Below, piece after piece: positions 45,355-58,900 of a stretch of DNA of 64,000 bases. Below the pieces are notes generated by a model, which did not search any database, was not told the DNA's origin, and saw only the letters and a program-made list of their open reading frames with translations. The DNA comes from Closterium sp. Naga37s-1 (taxonomy: Eukaryota; Streptophyta; Zygnematophyceae; Desmidiales; Closteriaceae). A program made the position numbers and the translations under genes. The DNA is taken from assembly GCA_947471745.1 (NCBI GenBank), contig CANJKZ010000511.1:62001-126000 (forward strand), in the 5' to 3' direction. Each line of letters opens with the position of its first letter. Position 1 is the first letter of the stretch.

Positions 45355-46551
45355 TCACAGCAGCCCCAGGAGCGCCAGAAGGTTGTTCCCCGCGGGGTCC
45401 GCCACGTGCTCCACCACGTTGCGCCACGGCCCGCTCCCCGTCACCACCGCCTGCGCGAAATACCCTGCGCACGCCGCCATCGCCACGCGCCCGTGCTTCA
45501 ACTCCGCCGTCCGCAGCGCGCGCGTCTCCGCCTTGGAGCGCCCGAGCCGCGCGAAGTTGAAGAACGGCCCGCCGGGATACGCGGGGCGCTTGGAGCCGCC
45601 CAGCAGCCGCTCGAGGCCGAAAAACGGCGTCGTCGCGCCGTAGCCGGGCGCTGCCAGGGCGCGCAGCACGGGAGGGACGGACGCACGGCGTGGCATGAGC
45701 TCCGGATGAGGATGATCGCACCCAGCGGCCATCGCGGGCGCATCAAACGAGTCTACACTGGCATGGCACGAAAGCACATTGTAGGCTTTACGGCGGAGCT
45801 GCAAGCGTGTTTACTCCGCGCGGGTGCGACTCACCGTAGTAGTCCTGCGCGCGCCGGTGCTCCGCGAATGCCAGCAGCGCCGTCTGCGCCACGAAGATCG
45901 CGTAGGGGTCAGCCCAGTAGTCGAACGCGCCGAGCGGCGGAACGACGCCCGAGCGGAACCACTCGACGCCCGTGCGCGCGGGGATGACGCCCAGATCGCC
46001 CATCATCTCCGGCGCGACCATCCCCAGCGCGCCCAACATGGCCCAGCGCGCGTGCACCACCTCCGCGTACGCCAGCCATCGCGGCGACACGAACGCGCCC
46101 GCCCCCTCCGGATCCGACAGGCCGAGCGGATCGAATCCGTAGTCGCCTGGCAGGCTGCGATGGCGCAATGGAGGCGGCTCGTAGGGTCAGACGCACGTGA
46201 GGGAAGATATGCACTCAGTCTAACAGTACGCACAGAAAGGAGCAACGCCGATTCCATGCGGGCAAGTGGGGACTGACCTTCCGTCAAGGTAAGTCAACGA
46301 CTGAGACGAAGCGAACCAGGTTGGCCGATCATCCTGCACGGCCGCTTAGTGAGGACGGGCATTAGGCACCCTGTTTGTAATGCAGCGTAGTTCCTAGTCG
46401 TTCTTGCATGCAGCCTTACCTTATTCGAGCTTGCTTTGGCGACTATTCTGGGCCCCCTGCATGCTTGGAGTGGTATCCTGCTCGTTCTAGCACCGAGCTG
46501 CACTGGACGGAGTGTCGCTGGCGCGGTTGACAGTGCGCAAATTGACGCCAT
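45355..46551 (-). CDS. LHCA3-like photosystem I chlorophyll a/b-binding protein, divergent paralogue
   Basis: Antenna protein of the LHC superfamily, expected in thylakoids at photosystem I. Four exons: 46551-46420, 46333-46278, 46154-45835 and 45650-45355, phases agreeing, 267 residues. Residues 1 to about 44 are a Ser/Arg-rich chloroplast transit peptide beginning MASICALST. Then [31 protein letters not shown], first helix with E94, H97, R99 and WAMLGALG, second helix with [12 protein letters not shown], third helix with E219, H222, R224 and VAM, and a C-terminus ending NLLALLGLL. Relative to its neighbour it has His for Asn at both helix ligand sites and one extra intron after the LDG codons. 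No break is seen, so it looks functional. Alternative: another LHCA class; the tandem position and shared last-exon length favour LHCA3 origin. Confidence 0.92.
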
Positions 46552-46890
46552 TATTAGCAGCAAGCTTGTGGGTCAGAATTTTGAAGACGAGGTATGATTG
46601 GGCTGACAGACACGCTGGTTCTACCGGAAAATTGTATTATACTTGAATGATAGACGAGCTTGTTGAATTATTAGGTAAATGAACGTTAGATTAGTTTGTT
46701 CCGTGGCACTCCATGACATCGGCAGATGTTTGACATTCCTTGGCATATGGGCAGTAATATAATTGACAGTCCTGGAATATGGGCTCCTTGGCATCCAGTT
46801 GCCGCAGACCGTACTACGTAATTAATGCACAATTTTGAGTTTGTAATTGAAAAATCTCACATCTTTACATTTATATTGAGAATAAACAGC
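46552..46890. other. Spacer between the tandem LHCA genes
   Basis: AT-rich 339 bp. It must hold the 3' end of the upstream LHCA3 transcript and the promoter of the downstream paralogue. No clear TATA or terminator was identified. Confidence 0.45.
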
Positions 46891-47951
46891 TTAGTGCAGC
46901 TTGAGGTTGGTGAGGATGTTGTTGTTCACGGGGTCGGCCAAGTGGTCGAGCAGGTTCTGGTACGGGCCCACGCCGGTGATCCACGCCTGGAAGAAGAAGC
47001 CGAGGGCAGCGAGCATGGCAAGGCGGGAGTTCCTGACCTCCTTGGTCTTGTAGGTGTGCATCTCAGCCTCGGTCTTGCCCAGGCCAGCGAAGTTGAAGAC
47101 CGGGCCGCCGGGGTAGATGGGGTCGCCGGAGCCGCCGAGCACCTTCTCAAGACCCAGCAGGTACTGCTTGGAGCCATAGCCGGGCTCTGCAATTCAAAAA
47201 AAGCAAAAAAAGTGTGAGTACTGGTATACCGTATAATAGACAGGGGGGGTACGTGGTAAAGTGTACAAGAGAAGACAGTTGGTCCGTGGTAAGAGGGAGC
47301 TTACTGTAGTAGTCCTGAGCTCTTCTGTGCTCGGCGAAGCCGATGAGGACGATCTCGAGGACGAACAGAGCATAGGGATCGGCCCAGTACTCGTAGCCGC
47401 CAAGAGGAGGGATCACACCGGACTGGAACCACACAATCTTGGGGCCAATGCCGTAGCTGCCGAGGATCTCGGGAGCGATCATGCCGGCAACACCGAGCAT
47501 AGCCCAGCGGCCGTTGATCAGCTCGCCATAGGTGAGCCACTTGGGGTCGATGAAGTTGCCTGCACCCTCAGGGTCGGACAGGCCAAGGGGGTCGAAGCCG
47601 AAGTCGCCGGGGAGGGTCCCATCGAGGTAGCTCAGGGACTGGGGGGAGGCGAAGTAGGTCTGGCGAGTGGGCTGCAAAAAACATGCGGGGAATGCGAGGG
47701 TAACAATGTCAGCTATACGATCGTTAACTATGGAGGAACAAGAAGAGCAGGCGTTGTGGCTCGTAAACTCTGAGCTAATGTGAACAACTTTTCACCTTCT
47801 CAAGGCTTGCACGAGCAACGAGCCTCTGGCCGCGCACAGCAGTGACGGCAGGGACAGCGGAGCGCAGAGCCTTGCCGGCGACAAGGCGTTGGCGGGTAGC
47901 CTCGAGGGCAACCGGCGCGGAGGCGAGGGCACGGGTAGCAACGGCGGCCAT
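46891..47951 (-). CDS. LHCA3: Photosystem I light-harvesting chlorophyll a/b-binding protein LHCA3
   Basis: Peripheral antenna of photosystem I in thylakoid membranes. Three exons: 47951-47796, 47671-47305 and 47186-46891, phases agreeing, 272 residues. Residues 1 to about 50 form an Ala/Arg/Val-rich transit peptide ([13 protein letters not shown]). Mature part: [20 protein letters not shown], first helix E102, N105, R107 ([11 protein letters not shown]), [15 protein letters not shown], second helix [12 protein letters not shown], third helix E224, N227, R229 (EVRNSRLAM), and [19 protein letters not shown] to the end. Asn105 at the first-helix ligand position is the signature of LHCA3/LHCA4, where it is linked to low-energy red chlorophylls. 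Length fits the family. Confidence 0.95.
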
Positions 47952-48743
47952 GGCGTCAGAATCCGAGAATGTGGATTCTAGGGTCAGACACAGACAGCAC
48001 TGCAGAAGGTCGGAGGAGAAAGGGATATCCTGGAGGGCTGATGGGAGCAGCGAGGTGGAAGGGGAAACGGGGAGTGGCGGGAGGAGATTGGGGGGGTCAC
48101 CAGCAGCGAGCCAGTGCTGGATAACGTCGATTCGCCCAGCCAATGGGAGGAGTCGATGGAATGCGAAAACCAATTACTCGCCACACGTAGGATTCGTTTG
48201 AGACCACTCGGGCAACCTGCTTGGCATTGACACAATCGCGTGTTGGGAAAACTCATGCTCAGGATTGCAGCGCACGAAACAGTTACCGAGCGAAAGTTTT
48301 GACGAAACTCCCGAGATGAGATACTGATGTTTGCTGTTGATTAAAAATCGTACACCAACACCAAACCCTAAAAATAAATGGTATGATCCATGATGCCAGT
48401 ATAAACATGCACATTATCTTCAATATATGAACGTGTCACACAACAGAATATGAACCACATTGACTATTGTTTCTCAAATGACTCCCCAATATCGTCAACA
48501 TCCAATTGTGACAGTATATGATTCGTGCAAATGATCCTAGGGTTCACATCACATCATTGGAGAAGTGACATATGGTTTAGTAGTAGTATTGATTCACATT
48601 GATGCATTTCATAGGCACCGTGGAGCGCATAAGCTTCATACACTGCATATGATTGTACACTGCATGTCTCATTAGCAGTGTGTGCAGGCAACAACTCAAC
48701 CTGCCTGGCAGGGTAGCATGTGAGGAGGTTCTCTCTACACCAA
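47952..48743 (-). promoter_or_regulatory. LHCA3 upstream region
   Basis: About 0.8 kb between the LHCA3 ATG and the copia element's target site. A CCAAT box (plus strand 48140-48144, ATTGG on the coding strand) lies about 190 bp upstream of the ATG. The rest is AT-rich with no repeat. No convincing TATA box was found. Confidence 0.35.
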
Positions 48744-48748
48744 GGTTA

Positions 48749-49193
48749 TGTTGGAAACAATCAGTCTTAAGCGCCTCTGTCGTGTCGAAACACCAAGACA
48801 CAAGCGAAGCAAAGCATATCGAGGCACCAGCGAGTCAACCCTCGGAGGTTGAAGTAACTGCTGGAGGTTACGCGAAAGTCAAAAGTCAGCGACCTTTGAC
48901 CTAACAAGTACAGCGCGACAGCAAGGACACACAACTGACTCACTACAGAGCAGTTGCCCGAGTCGTCACTGTATCGAACCGCAACAGCAACAGTAAAACA
49001 GTTATAACCGTATCCTTTCATATCCCTTGTACTCTTATATAATCTTGTATCTCTTTGTTTTAATCAATCTACTTTGCCCTCACATACTAGCGCAAGGTGG
49101 TTCACAATACTTCATTAAACGCTTCCGCTATTACATCAGTCCTAATCAGAGTTCATCCCTGCAAAGATCCTAAAGGCTTTTCTCAGCCCAACA
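48749..49193 (+). repeat. 5' LTR of the outer copia element
   Basis: 445 bp, TGTTGG...CCCAACA, with 6-bp inverted ends. Contains an AT-rich TATATAA-like stretch near 49036 that could be the LTR promoter. Confidence 0.93.
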
Positions 49194-52100
49194 TGGTATG
49201 AGAGCAGTCAGGGAGAATTCAACCTCTACTAAATTACCGACAACATCAACAGGCATGGCTACACAAAAGGAAAGGAGCCCCTCCAACGGCTCCCAGGGTA
49301 CTACTCCTACTCCACCTCCTGCCTCTGGCCTACAGACAGAGGAGGGCACGGCAACAAGACCCAGGGCAACATCCACCGAGACTCCTGCGAATCAACCTGC
49401 AGACTTCGACCAGAGCATGATGGAGAAATTCTTCTCCTTCATGTCTTTCTATGAGCAACGTCAGCAATCGGCACCTGCGCAGTCACACAACAGCAACAAC
49501 AACGGAGCAACTCCCATGAGTCTCGACGGCTCATCATACGCACGAGGAAATCAACAGCAGCAGCCTACCTTTGCTCCGTACGAGCGCGGGTCCATCAGCT
49601 TTATGCCACACCCGCAGCCTTCACCTGGACAAGAAAGGTCACTGGACGCATTACAAGTTCAGTCGCAGTTCGCGCACGTTCTGAAAATGCAGACGTCAAA
49701 ACCTTTCGATGGAAAGGATTTCTTCACCTGGTCGTTTGAATTCGAGTTAATGATGGAAGGCGCGCAGATACTTGGCTTCTTCGACGGGTCCCTGCCATAC
49801 CCAACAAACGGCACACAGTATGAGAAGCAGCAGTACACCTATCAGTCGATGATGGCGTACACGATTCTACTGAGAAACATCACCCCGACTCAACAGCAGA
49901 ATATACGGTCTTACCGGGGTTACGGCAACTCCGCGGAGCTCGCGTACAACCACTTGAAGAGCCTGTATCAAGCAACAGACAGCGTAAATCAAAGTCGGTT
50001 AATGGCGCAACTGACAACGGTCAAAATGAAACCAGGCGAGAAAGGAATGGCGTATATCAGCCGATGTCGCGAGTTGCGCGACAAGCTTCTTCGATGCGGG
50101 GGATCGATTTCTGAAGACGCCTTCGTGACAGTCATCATTGGCGGCCTCGGTCCTCAATGGCGCGCCACAAAGGCCATTTTCCGAGCCCACGGAAGAATCT
50201 CCGAAGTAGCACTCTGCGCCGAAATCCATGCCGAGCAGCAAGACATGGACCTGCAAGAAGAACGACACAAGAAGAAGACATCAGCACCGGAATTTGCATT
50301 CCACACTCAGCGACGCTACAACAACTACAAACAACAACAACCGAAGCCCGTACCTCCATTCTGCCACATCTGCAAGATGTCAGGGCACCCGCGCACGCAC
50401 TGCCCGAATCGACAACAGTCAACTACACCGCAACGGCAGCTTCGACCCTCAAGCAGCCAAGTGGCATCGACGCAGGCGAACCCCACGAGCCAGTCGCAAT
50501 CGTCAACAACACCACCTGCACAAGGAGCAAGGAACATCGTCAGCTGCATGGCAAAATTGACCGATTCCTGCATCACCGAGTCACCGCCACACTACTCACC
50601 GGAAGAACAACTCGACAACACCACACCTCGCCGGGAGTCACTTCAACCGAATCCAACGTACGCAGCCATCGCCCAGAGCGAGCCATCCGGGAAAGACACC
50701 TGGTTCTTGGACAGTTGCTGCGGACAACACATGTGCTCCTCAGGACGCTTCGTGCAGCAGGAATACCAACTCCAACACGAAGTAGTCATCACCGTCGCCA
50801 ACAACCAGAACCTGCGCACACGACGACAAGGAGTGGTTCAACTTCAGTCACGAGAAACAAACGTGATACTACAGATGTCAAAAGTTCTGATAGCAGAAGG
50901 ACTTGGATATAACTTACTCAGCGTCAGCCAGCTGATGGCGAAGGGCATCCATCTCGAAGCAGACAGCACCACTCAAGAATTCAAGTTGTACCACGGGAGA
51001 GGAGGCCTTTACATCGGAAAGGCGGTCCTGAAAAATAATGTCTTCGTTCTTGATTTTGTTCCAGATCTCGGCACAGCAGACAGCGACGGCATCGTCACCT
51101 TTACTTCCTGGACCCACCCTCCAGATCTTGATCCAGACTTCAGCCCTGGCGGCTTCTGGTATTCTCACACCATCCCTGAGGCAGAAAGAACAAGGGCATT
51201 AGCAACAATACAACAATCGGCAGCAGCAGAGACAACATCGGCAGCAGCAGAGACAACATCGGCAGCAGCAGAGACAACATCGGCAGCAGCAGAGACAACA
51301 TTGACAGCAGCAGAGACAACATCGGCAGCAGCAGAAACCACATCAGCAGCAGCAGAAACATCAACGGTAGTAGCAGGAACGTCAACACCAATCGTTGGTC
51401 CTTCAACAGCACCGCTCCTCGTCGACGACACACCACCAACGCCCGCGCAACAACTACACCCAGCATCACGAGAAGTTCATCGAAGCGCCAACTTCACCGC
51501 CAGCTTCTACTCCAACTCCGACCTGTACCGACGATCACCCGGACATCGCGCCGACGAAAGCACCTGGCACGCAAGGATGGGACACCCAAGCAACACAGTA
51601 TTAAACAATACGATAAGAGCAGGAGTACTCGACAAGGACTCACTACTACTGACCGATGGAAGAGAACTTCAACGAGTACGTGGAACGTGCTTCACCTGCC
51701 CTGAAGCTGACTTACCGCATCGACCGTTCGCGTCTCACCATACCCCAAGCGCACCAGCGTACACACCACTCGAGAAGGTGTACAGTGACATCCTGTACAA
51801 CCGCGAGCCGGGACAGAACGCGTACAATTACACTATCACGTTCATCGACGCCGCGACACGTTACGTCTGGCACTTGAATCTTCCAAGCAAGGATATGGCG
51901 TTCGAAGCGTTCGTCGCCTGGCTCCCTGTAGCGGAAAGAGAATCGGGCGTCAAGCTAAAGAATTTTTAGTCAGACGGAGGAGGAGAATACACCTCACAGA
52001 GGTTCAAGCAATACTTGGCTGAAAGGGGAATCAAGCGGCTCATCTCCCTTCCCTACGCCCATCAACAGCAAGGTGTAGCAGAGAGGATGAACAGGACTCT

Positions 52101-52824
52101 CCAGAACACCATGCGGAAACTGCTACGTGGCATGCGGCTACCTAACCACCAGTGGCCCGAAGCAATGGACCACGCCGTCATGCTGCACAACTTGCTCTCG
52201 TCATCATCGCTCCCGAACAACGCATCACCGCACCTGCTGTGGACAGGAAAACTGGGCAGCACAAAAATGTTAAGGGTCTTCGGCTGCATGGTACAGTACC
52301 GGCCCCCATCTGCACGAGCCGGCCGATTCTCTCAACGCGCACAGTGGGGACTACACCTGGGCATCGAAAAGCATTACAACGCATGGAAGATTTTCGACGT
52401 CGAGACAAAAGAAACAGTGGTAGCACGTGATGTCATTTTCTACGAAAGACTCACACTGCCGACGTACCTTGCCAACCTGGACGAAAACCGAGACCTCACA
52501 GGTGGCTTTCGTGGAGACCGAGCCTTCGCTTCGGCAGAAGACGAAGCTGACTGGGACGAGCAGAACGTGGAAGGAGCCTTGGAAGAAGCCGGACCCCTCC
52601 CCTACTGCTCCGTTGACGTGCCAATGGACGACGAAAACCCACGCGAAAGCATCAACGCCGAAACATACTACCACTTCGCTGACAACGGTTACGTTACACC
52701 TGCACAAGTCAACACTGACGAAGCAGAACGTGTAGGACCCAACTTCGTACCTGATCCAGAAGCGGGAGACGAAGCAGTTTATCCCGCGGACATGTCACTC
52801 CCCCGCTACACACAGAGTGGACTC

Positions 52825-52966
52825 TGTCAAAACATATGCATAATTGTATCTAGGCTATATTGGGGCTAGCCTTAGGGGGTACACAAATAGTCTCGACACT
52901 CTAGTCTTGTACCCCAATCTTCACCTAATCATCACTTTTCTCGTTCCCTAGCTAGTGATTCTAACA
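52825..52966 (+). repeat. 5' LTR of the inner copia element
   Basis: 142 bp, TGTCAAAACATATG...GATTCTAACA. Unusually short for a copia LTR and identical to the 3' copy except at one position. Confidence 0.95.
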
Positions 52967-55900
52967 TGGTATTAAGAGCACAATGCTCCTTAGGACCGAT
53001 TTTTTAAAAAGGGCCCACCACTACTATTTCGATCTACTGCCCGAGTCGCGCCCCTAGGAGAAATGCGAAATTCGAAACCGTGCTCTAGGCGAGACGGTTC
53101 CCTAGACGCGATTTTTTTCCCCTCCTAGTCACGTGCGACCCCCCCCTGAACGCGTAGGCCCGTCGCGAAGCCCGTACAGCCCACGTAGGCCCGTCGCGAA
53201 GCCCGTACAGCCCGCGTAGGCCCGTCGCGAAGCCTGTACAGCCCGCGTAGACCCGTCGCGAAGCCCGTACAGCCCGCGCCAGGCCGTCGCGCAGCCCGTA
53301 CAGCCCGCGCCAGGCCGTCGCGCAGCCCGTACAGCTCACGTCAGGCTCGCACCCAGCGCATAAAGCCCGCGCCAGGCCCGCACGCAGCCCTTACAGCCCG
53401 CGACTGGCCCGCACGCGGCCCGTGTTACTGTTACTCACTGCTGCTGCTACTGAAGCTAGTGCTGCTACAACTAGTGCTACTGCTGCCACTGCTACTACGG
53501 CACTTGCTACAGCTACTCTTGTCTGAAACTACTCCAGCTACAGCTAGTGCTACTGCTGCAGCTCCTACTACTACACTTGCTACAGCTAGTGCTACTGCTG
53601 CAGCTCCTACTACTACACTTGCTACAGCTAGTGCTACTGCTGCAGCTCCTACTACTACACTTGCTACAGCTAGTGCTACGGCTGCAGCTCCTACTACTAC
53701 ACTTGCTACAGCTAGTGCTACTGCTGCAGCTCCTACTCCAGTGCTTACTGCAGCTGCTCCCGACTGAAGCTACTGCTGCTACAGCCCCTGAAGCAGCCGC
53801 CCCTGGTGCAGCCGCCCCTGGACCCTCGAGCAGCCGCCCCTGGAACCAGAGCAGCCGCCCCTGGCCCCTGAAGCAGCCGCCCCTGGTGCAGCCGCCCCTG
53901 GACCCAGAGCAGCCGCTTTGCACGCCCTCGCGTGCCCCTAGCGTACCGGCCCCGCCCCACTAGCCCGCCCTTGCTGGCCTCGTGCGACCAGGCCCCGCCC
54001 TAGCTAGCTCGCCACCTCGTGCCCCGTGCGGACCGCCCCACTCTGCCCTGCACGCCCTCACGTGCCCCACCTCGAGTAGCCGCTGCCTAGCCGAGCCGAG
54101 CCGCCCCACCGAACCGCGTCACCCGGCCCGAGCCGCGCCGCCCTACCGAGCCGCGCCCCTGATTCTGTCACTGCTACTGTCGCTACTGCTGTTTCTGCTA
54201 CTACTACTGCGACTGCTCCTACTGTCACTATGGCTAGCCCTCCTGTGCTAGCTTTCGATGCTGAGGGCCGCCCAGTGAAGTTTGACACCTGGCTCGATGA
54301 CCTGCACCTATTCCTACAACTCACTGCCAAGGAAGACATCTCACTGTACGATCACGCCTTAGGCCATGCCACTGCCCCTGCTGCTACTGCTGACAGCACT
54401 GCCCGCTCACAGTGGCAGACTCGTGACGCCCACGCTCGCTTTGCTATTCGCAACTCCCTGCCGATAGATGAGCGCGAGCACTTTGGCCAGCACAAGACTG
54501 CACAGGCACTGTACACCGCTGTCGTTGCCCGCTACTCCTCACCTGCCTCTGCCGCGCTAGGCCGTCTCTCACTCCCCTACCTGTTCCCCGACCTGGCCTC
54601 TTTCCACACAGTCGCTGACCTCATCACGCACCTCCGTACTAGTGAGGCCCGCTTCCGTGCCGCTATGCCCGATGAGTTTCTTGCCACGAACCCCCCCCCG
54701 CTCTGGCTCACTCTCTACCACCTAGTCACCCGCCTCCCTGACACTCTGCGTGCAGTCAGGGATCACTTCCTATCTCGCTGCCCCACTGAGCTCACCATTG
54801 CCCTCCTCGAGAAGGAACTACTTGCAGCTGAGGCTAGCATAGTCGCTTTCGGTGCCTCTCGTGGCGACCCCCGCACCCCTTTCTTTGAGGGGTGTTCCCC
54901 TTCCCCCCTTCTTCCCTCTGTAGCCTCTGCTTCTGCTGCCGACCTCCTTGGTGCTGAGAAGGTCGGGACTGCGTCCACTTCGAGCTGGCGCCGCAGCGGC
55001 AAGGGCAAAGGGGGCAAGGGAGGCGGAGGTGACGGCGGGGGAGGCGGTGGTGGGGGCGGTGGAGGCGGTGGGGGTGGTGGTGGGGCTGGAGGGACTAGTG
55101 GCAGCGGTGGGGGTGGTGGCGGCAGCGGCGGGGGAGGTGGCAGGGGCGGGGGCGGTGGTGGGGGCGGCGGTGGTCGTGGCGGCGGCAGGGGAGGGGGTGG
55201 TCGAGGAGGTGGCGGCGGCGGTGGTGGTCGTGGAGGCGCTGGCAGTGGCCAGAGCCAGCAGCGCACTCCGTCGCCCCAGGAGCTCCGTAAGTGGTACTCT
55301 CAGCACGGGGGGGGGGGTGGCCTTAGCTGCACGTACGTCATCCGCACTGGTGACCGCACTGGTCAGACGTGTGGGAGGGCGCACACCACGCAGCGCTGCT
55401 TCTCTCGCCTCGACGACGCTTGGCGTACTCAGTTCCCTGATGCCACTGAGCTGCCCCGCTGGGCTGATCTGATGAAAAAGAACATTGATATCTATGCTCT
55501 AGACTTTGATGCTATTCTCACTGCCATGTATGTGATGTCTACTAGTGGAGAGGGTGCTCAGTACCTGCGTGTTCCGCCCGACCCGGGCATTCGGACCAGT
55601 GAGGCTACCGCTCTAGGTGCTGGTGAGGCTGCTGCTCTAGGTACTAGTGAGTCTGCGCCCCCTGGTACTGAGTCGACTGAGGCACTACACACCTTCACAC
55701 TGGACTCAGGTGCTTCTCGCTGTTTCTTTCGTGACCGCACTGCCCTTGAGCCGCTTGCTCGGCCAGTTGCTGTCTCCCTCGCTGACCCCTCTGGGGGTCC
55801 GGTCATTGCGACCTCCTCCACTGTCCTTCCTTGTCCTGCGGTCCCGTCGGGCACACTGTCAGGTCTCCACCTCCCCTCGTTCTCTACGAACTTGGTGGCG

Positions 55901-58900
55901 GGTTGTGCGCTCCAGGACGGGGGTGTTCACCAGTTCACCCCTGCCTACGAGCGCGTGACACACTGCACGTGTGCTCGGACGGGCCGTCACCTGGCTACCT
56001 TCACTCGGCAGCCGGGGTCGGACCTGTACACACTGACCACTGAATCCCCTCAGGTAGCTGCGTCTGCGTCTGCGTCAGGTCAGCTGTCGGCCCCCTGCTC
56101 GTGTCGCTCTCTGGCGCACGAGACCGTCCTCTGGCACCACCGACTTGGTCACCCGTCTGTGCAGCGCCTTCGTGCCATGCATAAACGGTACCTTGTCTCT
56201 GGTCTTCCCAGGGTTCTCCCTCCCCTCCCACCCTCGCCTGCTCCTCCCTGTCTTCCCTGTGTCGAGGGGCGGCAGCGCGCCGCTCCTCACTCCTCCTCGT
56301 TTCCTCCGACGACTGCTCCCTTGCAGACGCTCCACATGGACGTGTGGGGCCCAGCCCGCGTCCGTGGTCAGGGTCAGGAAAGGTACTTCCTGATAGTTGT
56401 TGAAGACTACTCGCGCTACACCACGGTCTTCCCCTTGCGCACCAAGGGTGAGGTCCCTGATGTTTTGATCCCTTGGATCCGCGCTTCTCGTCTCCAGCTC
56501 AGCGAGCGTTTCCACTCGGACTTTCCTGTCCTGCGCTTGCACTCTGACAGAGGTGGTGAGTTCTCCTCCGACCTCTTGGCAACCTACTGTGCGGAGCACG
56601 GCATCCGCCAGTCGTTCACGCTTCCGGCCTCTCCACAGCAGAATGGGGTTGCTGAGCGCCGCATTGGCTTGGTCATGGAGGTCGCTCATACCTCCTTGAT
56701 CCATGCGGCTGCCCCCCACTTTCTGTGGCCGTTTGCGGTCCGATACGCTGCGCATCAGCTCAACCTCTGGCCCCGTGTCTCCTTGCCGGAGACTTCCCCG
56801 ACACTGCGTTGGACGGGAGAGGTTGGCGATGCGTCGCGTTTTCGGGTCTGGGGATCTCGAGCCTTTGTTCGCGATACGTCCGCGGACAAGCTCTCCTCCC
56901 GCGCTGTTCCTTGTGTCTTCCTTGGCTTTGTCCCGGACGCGTCTGGTTGGCAGTTTTACCACGCCACCTCGCGCCGTGTCCTGCCCTCTCAGGACGTCAC
57001 TTTTGACGAGTCCGTGCCCTACTACCGCCTCTTCCCCTACCGCACTGCCCCGCTCCCCCCCCCGCCTCTCTTCCTCGCCCCAGGTGCTGCTATGGTAGAC
57101 CCCCTCCCCCCTCAGGGTGCCGCTCCCTCAGGTGTGTCCCAGGTAGACCCGGTTGAGCCTGTCGAGGTAGCTGTCGACTCTCGTCCTGCTAGGGGTGCTG
57201 AGCCTGAGCGTGCGGAGCCTGGGGGTGCGGAGCCTGGGGTTGCGGAGTCTGGGGGTGCTGCGTCTGGGGGTGCTGAGTCTGGGGGTGCTGAGTCTGGAGG
57301 TGCTGAGCCTGGGAGTACTACACCTGGAGGAGCTCTCTCCTCACAGCAGCTGCGTGAGTGGTACTTACAGTACTGCAGCCTCAAGAGAGGTGCCTCTGGA
57401 GCTAGGAGTGCTGCTGGAGCTGGTGCTAGTGCTTCCCCTCCTAGGCGGGAGCTGCCCTCTCCCCAGCGGCTCCGAGAGTGGTACGTGCGGCGCTGCAGTC
57501 TCCGGAGTGGCGCTCCTAGTGTCGCGGACCCTGGTGCTGGAGGTGCTACTGCTGCTGGCGGTGCTGCTGGTGCTCCTGGAGGTGCTGCTGGTGCTGGTGC
57601 TACTGACGCTGCTGGAGGTACTGCTGGTACTGGTGGTACTGCTGGTGCTGCTGGAGCTGCTAGAGGTACTCCTACTACTGGAGGTGCTGCTGGTGCTGAG
57701 GACCCGGGCGTTGGAGCTGCTGCTGGTGCTGAGGACCCGGGTGTTGGAGCTGCTGCTGGTGCTGCGGACCCGGGTGTTGGAGCTGCTACTGGTGCTGCGG
57801 ACCCTGGAGTTGGAGCTGCTGCTGGTGCTGCCGACCCTGGAGTTGGAGCTGCTGCTGGAGCTGAGGACCCTGGAGTTGGAGCTGCTGCTGGTGCTGCGGA
57901 CCCGGGAGCTGGTGCTGCTGGTGTAGCTAGAGACCCTGGAGCTGAGGGTACTGGTGGTGCCTCTGCTGGTTCTGGAGGCGCTGCGCGGCCGCGACCGTAC
58001 TTCGTTCCGCTCCTTCAGCAGGTTCTTGGTCAGCCGCCTCCCCCTAGTCCTGCTCCCTCAGAGTGTCCTCCGCCTGTCCAGTCGCAGTCACAGTTACCGC
58101 CTGCCTCGCCACTCCCTGGTCCTTCTCCTTACACTGGTCCGACTGGAGGTCTTACAGAGCGTCGTGAGCCTGAGTCTCGTCCTGCGTCGCCAGAGTCTCG
58201 TCGTGCGTCACCTGTTCGTGCTGCTCACACTGGTCGTCGTGTTCCGCGTCAGCGTCCTCCTGCTGTCCCAGGCACTCACCAGATGGCACTTCGTCCTTCC
58301 ACTGCTCCTCAGCGTGTCCCTCTGCCGTCTCCTCCTGCGTCTTCTCTTCCTGCTCTTGCTGACCCGGAGTCTAACTCCCTTCGTGCTGCCAGTCCTACTG
58401 TCACGCGTCTCCTCGCCACAGTTGTCACTGACCCTTCCTTTGAGTCCTCTGCTGCGTCTGCTCTAGTCGCTGAGTTAGTTGACTTTGCTGCCGCTTGTCG
58501 TCTAGACTACGCCGCTAGCCTTGTCGCTGAGTCTGAGTCTGTCTGTCCTTCGTCCGTCGGGGGTGAGTGTGCTCTTGGCACGGACGTCCTTGAGGACAGG
58601 CAGGAGGAGTTTGAGTGCTTTGCCGCTACGTTACCTCATCTCGTGTCCATGCTGGTTGCCCCTGAGGGAGACCCGGATGCTCCAGACATCCCGACCCCGC
58701 GCTCTTACGCTGAGGCGATCGCGGGTGAGTACTCCTCTCAGTGGCAGACAGCCATGGACGCAGAGATGGCTTCTTGGAAGTCCACAGGCACCTACGTCGA
58801 CGAGGTTCCCCCACCTGAACATCGTCAGTGGCATGTGGATTTTCAGGGTGAAGCGGCCGCCGGGTTCTCCGCCTGTCTTCAAGGCGCGTTACGTTGCACG

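Noticed and set aside
45218-45987. Plus- and alternative-frame ORFs across the LHCA3-like gene
   Set aside because: Shadows of the minus-strand LHC exons, which are identified by helix motifs and exon phases.
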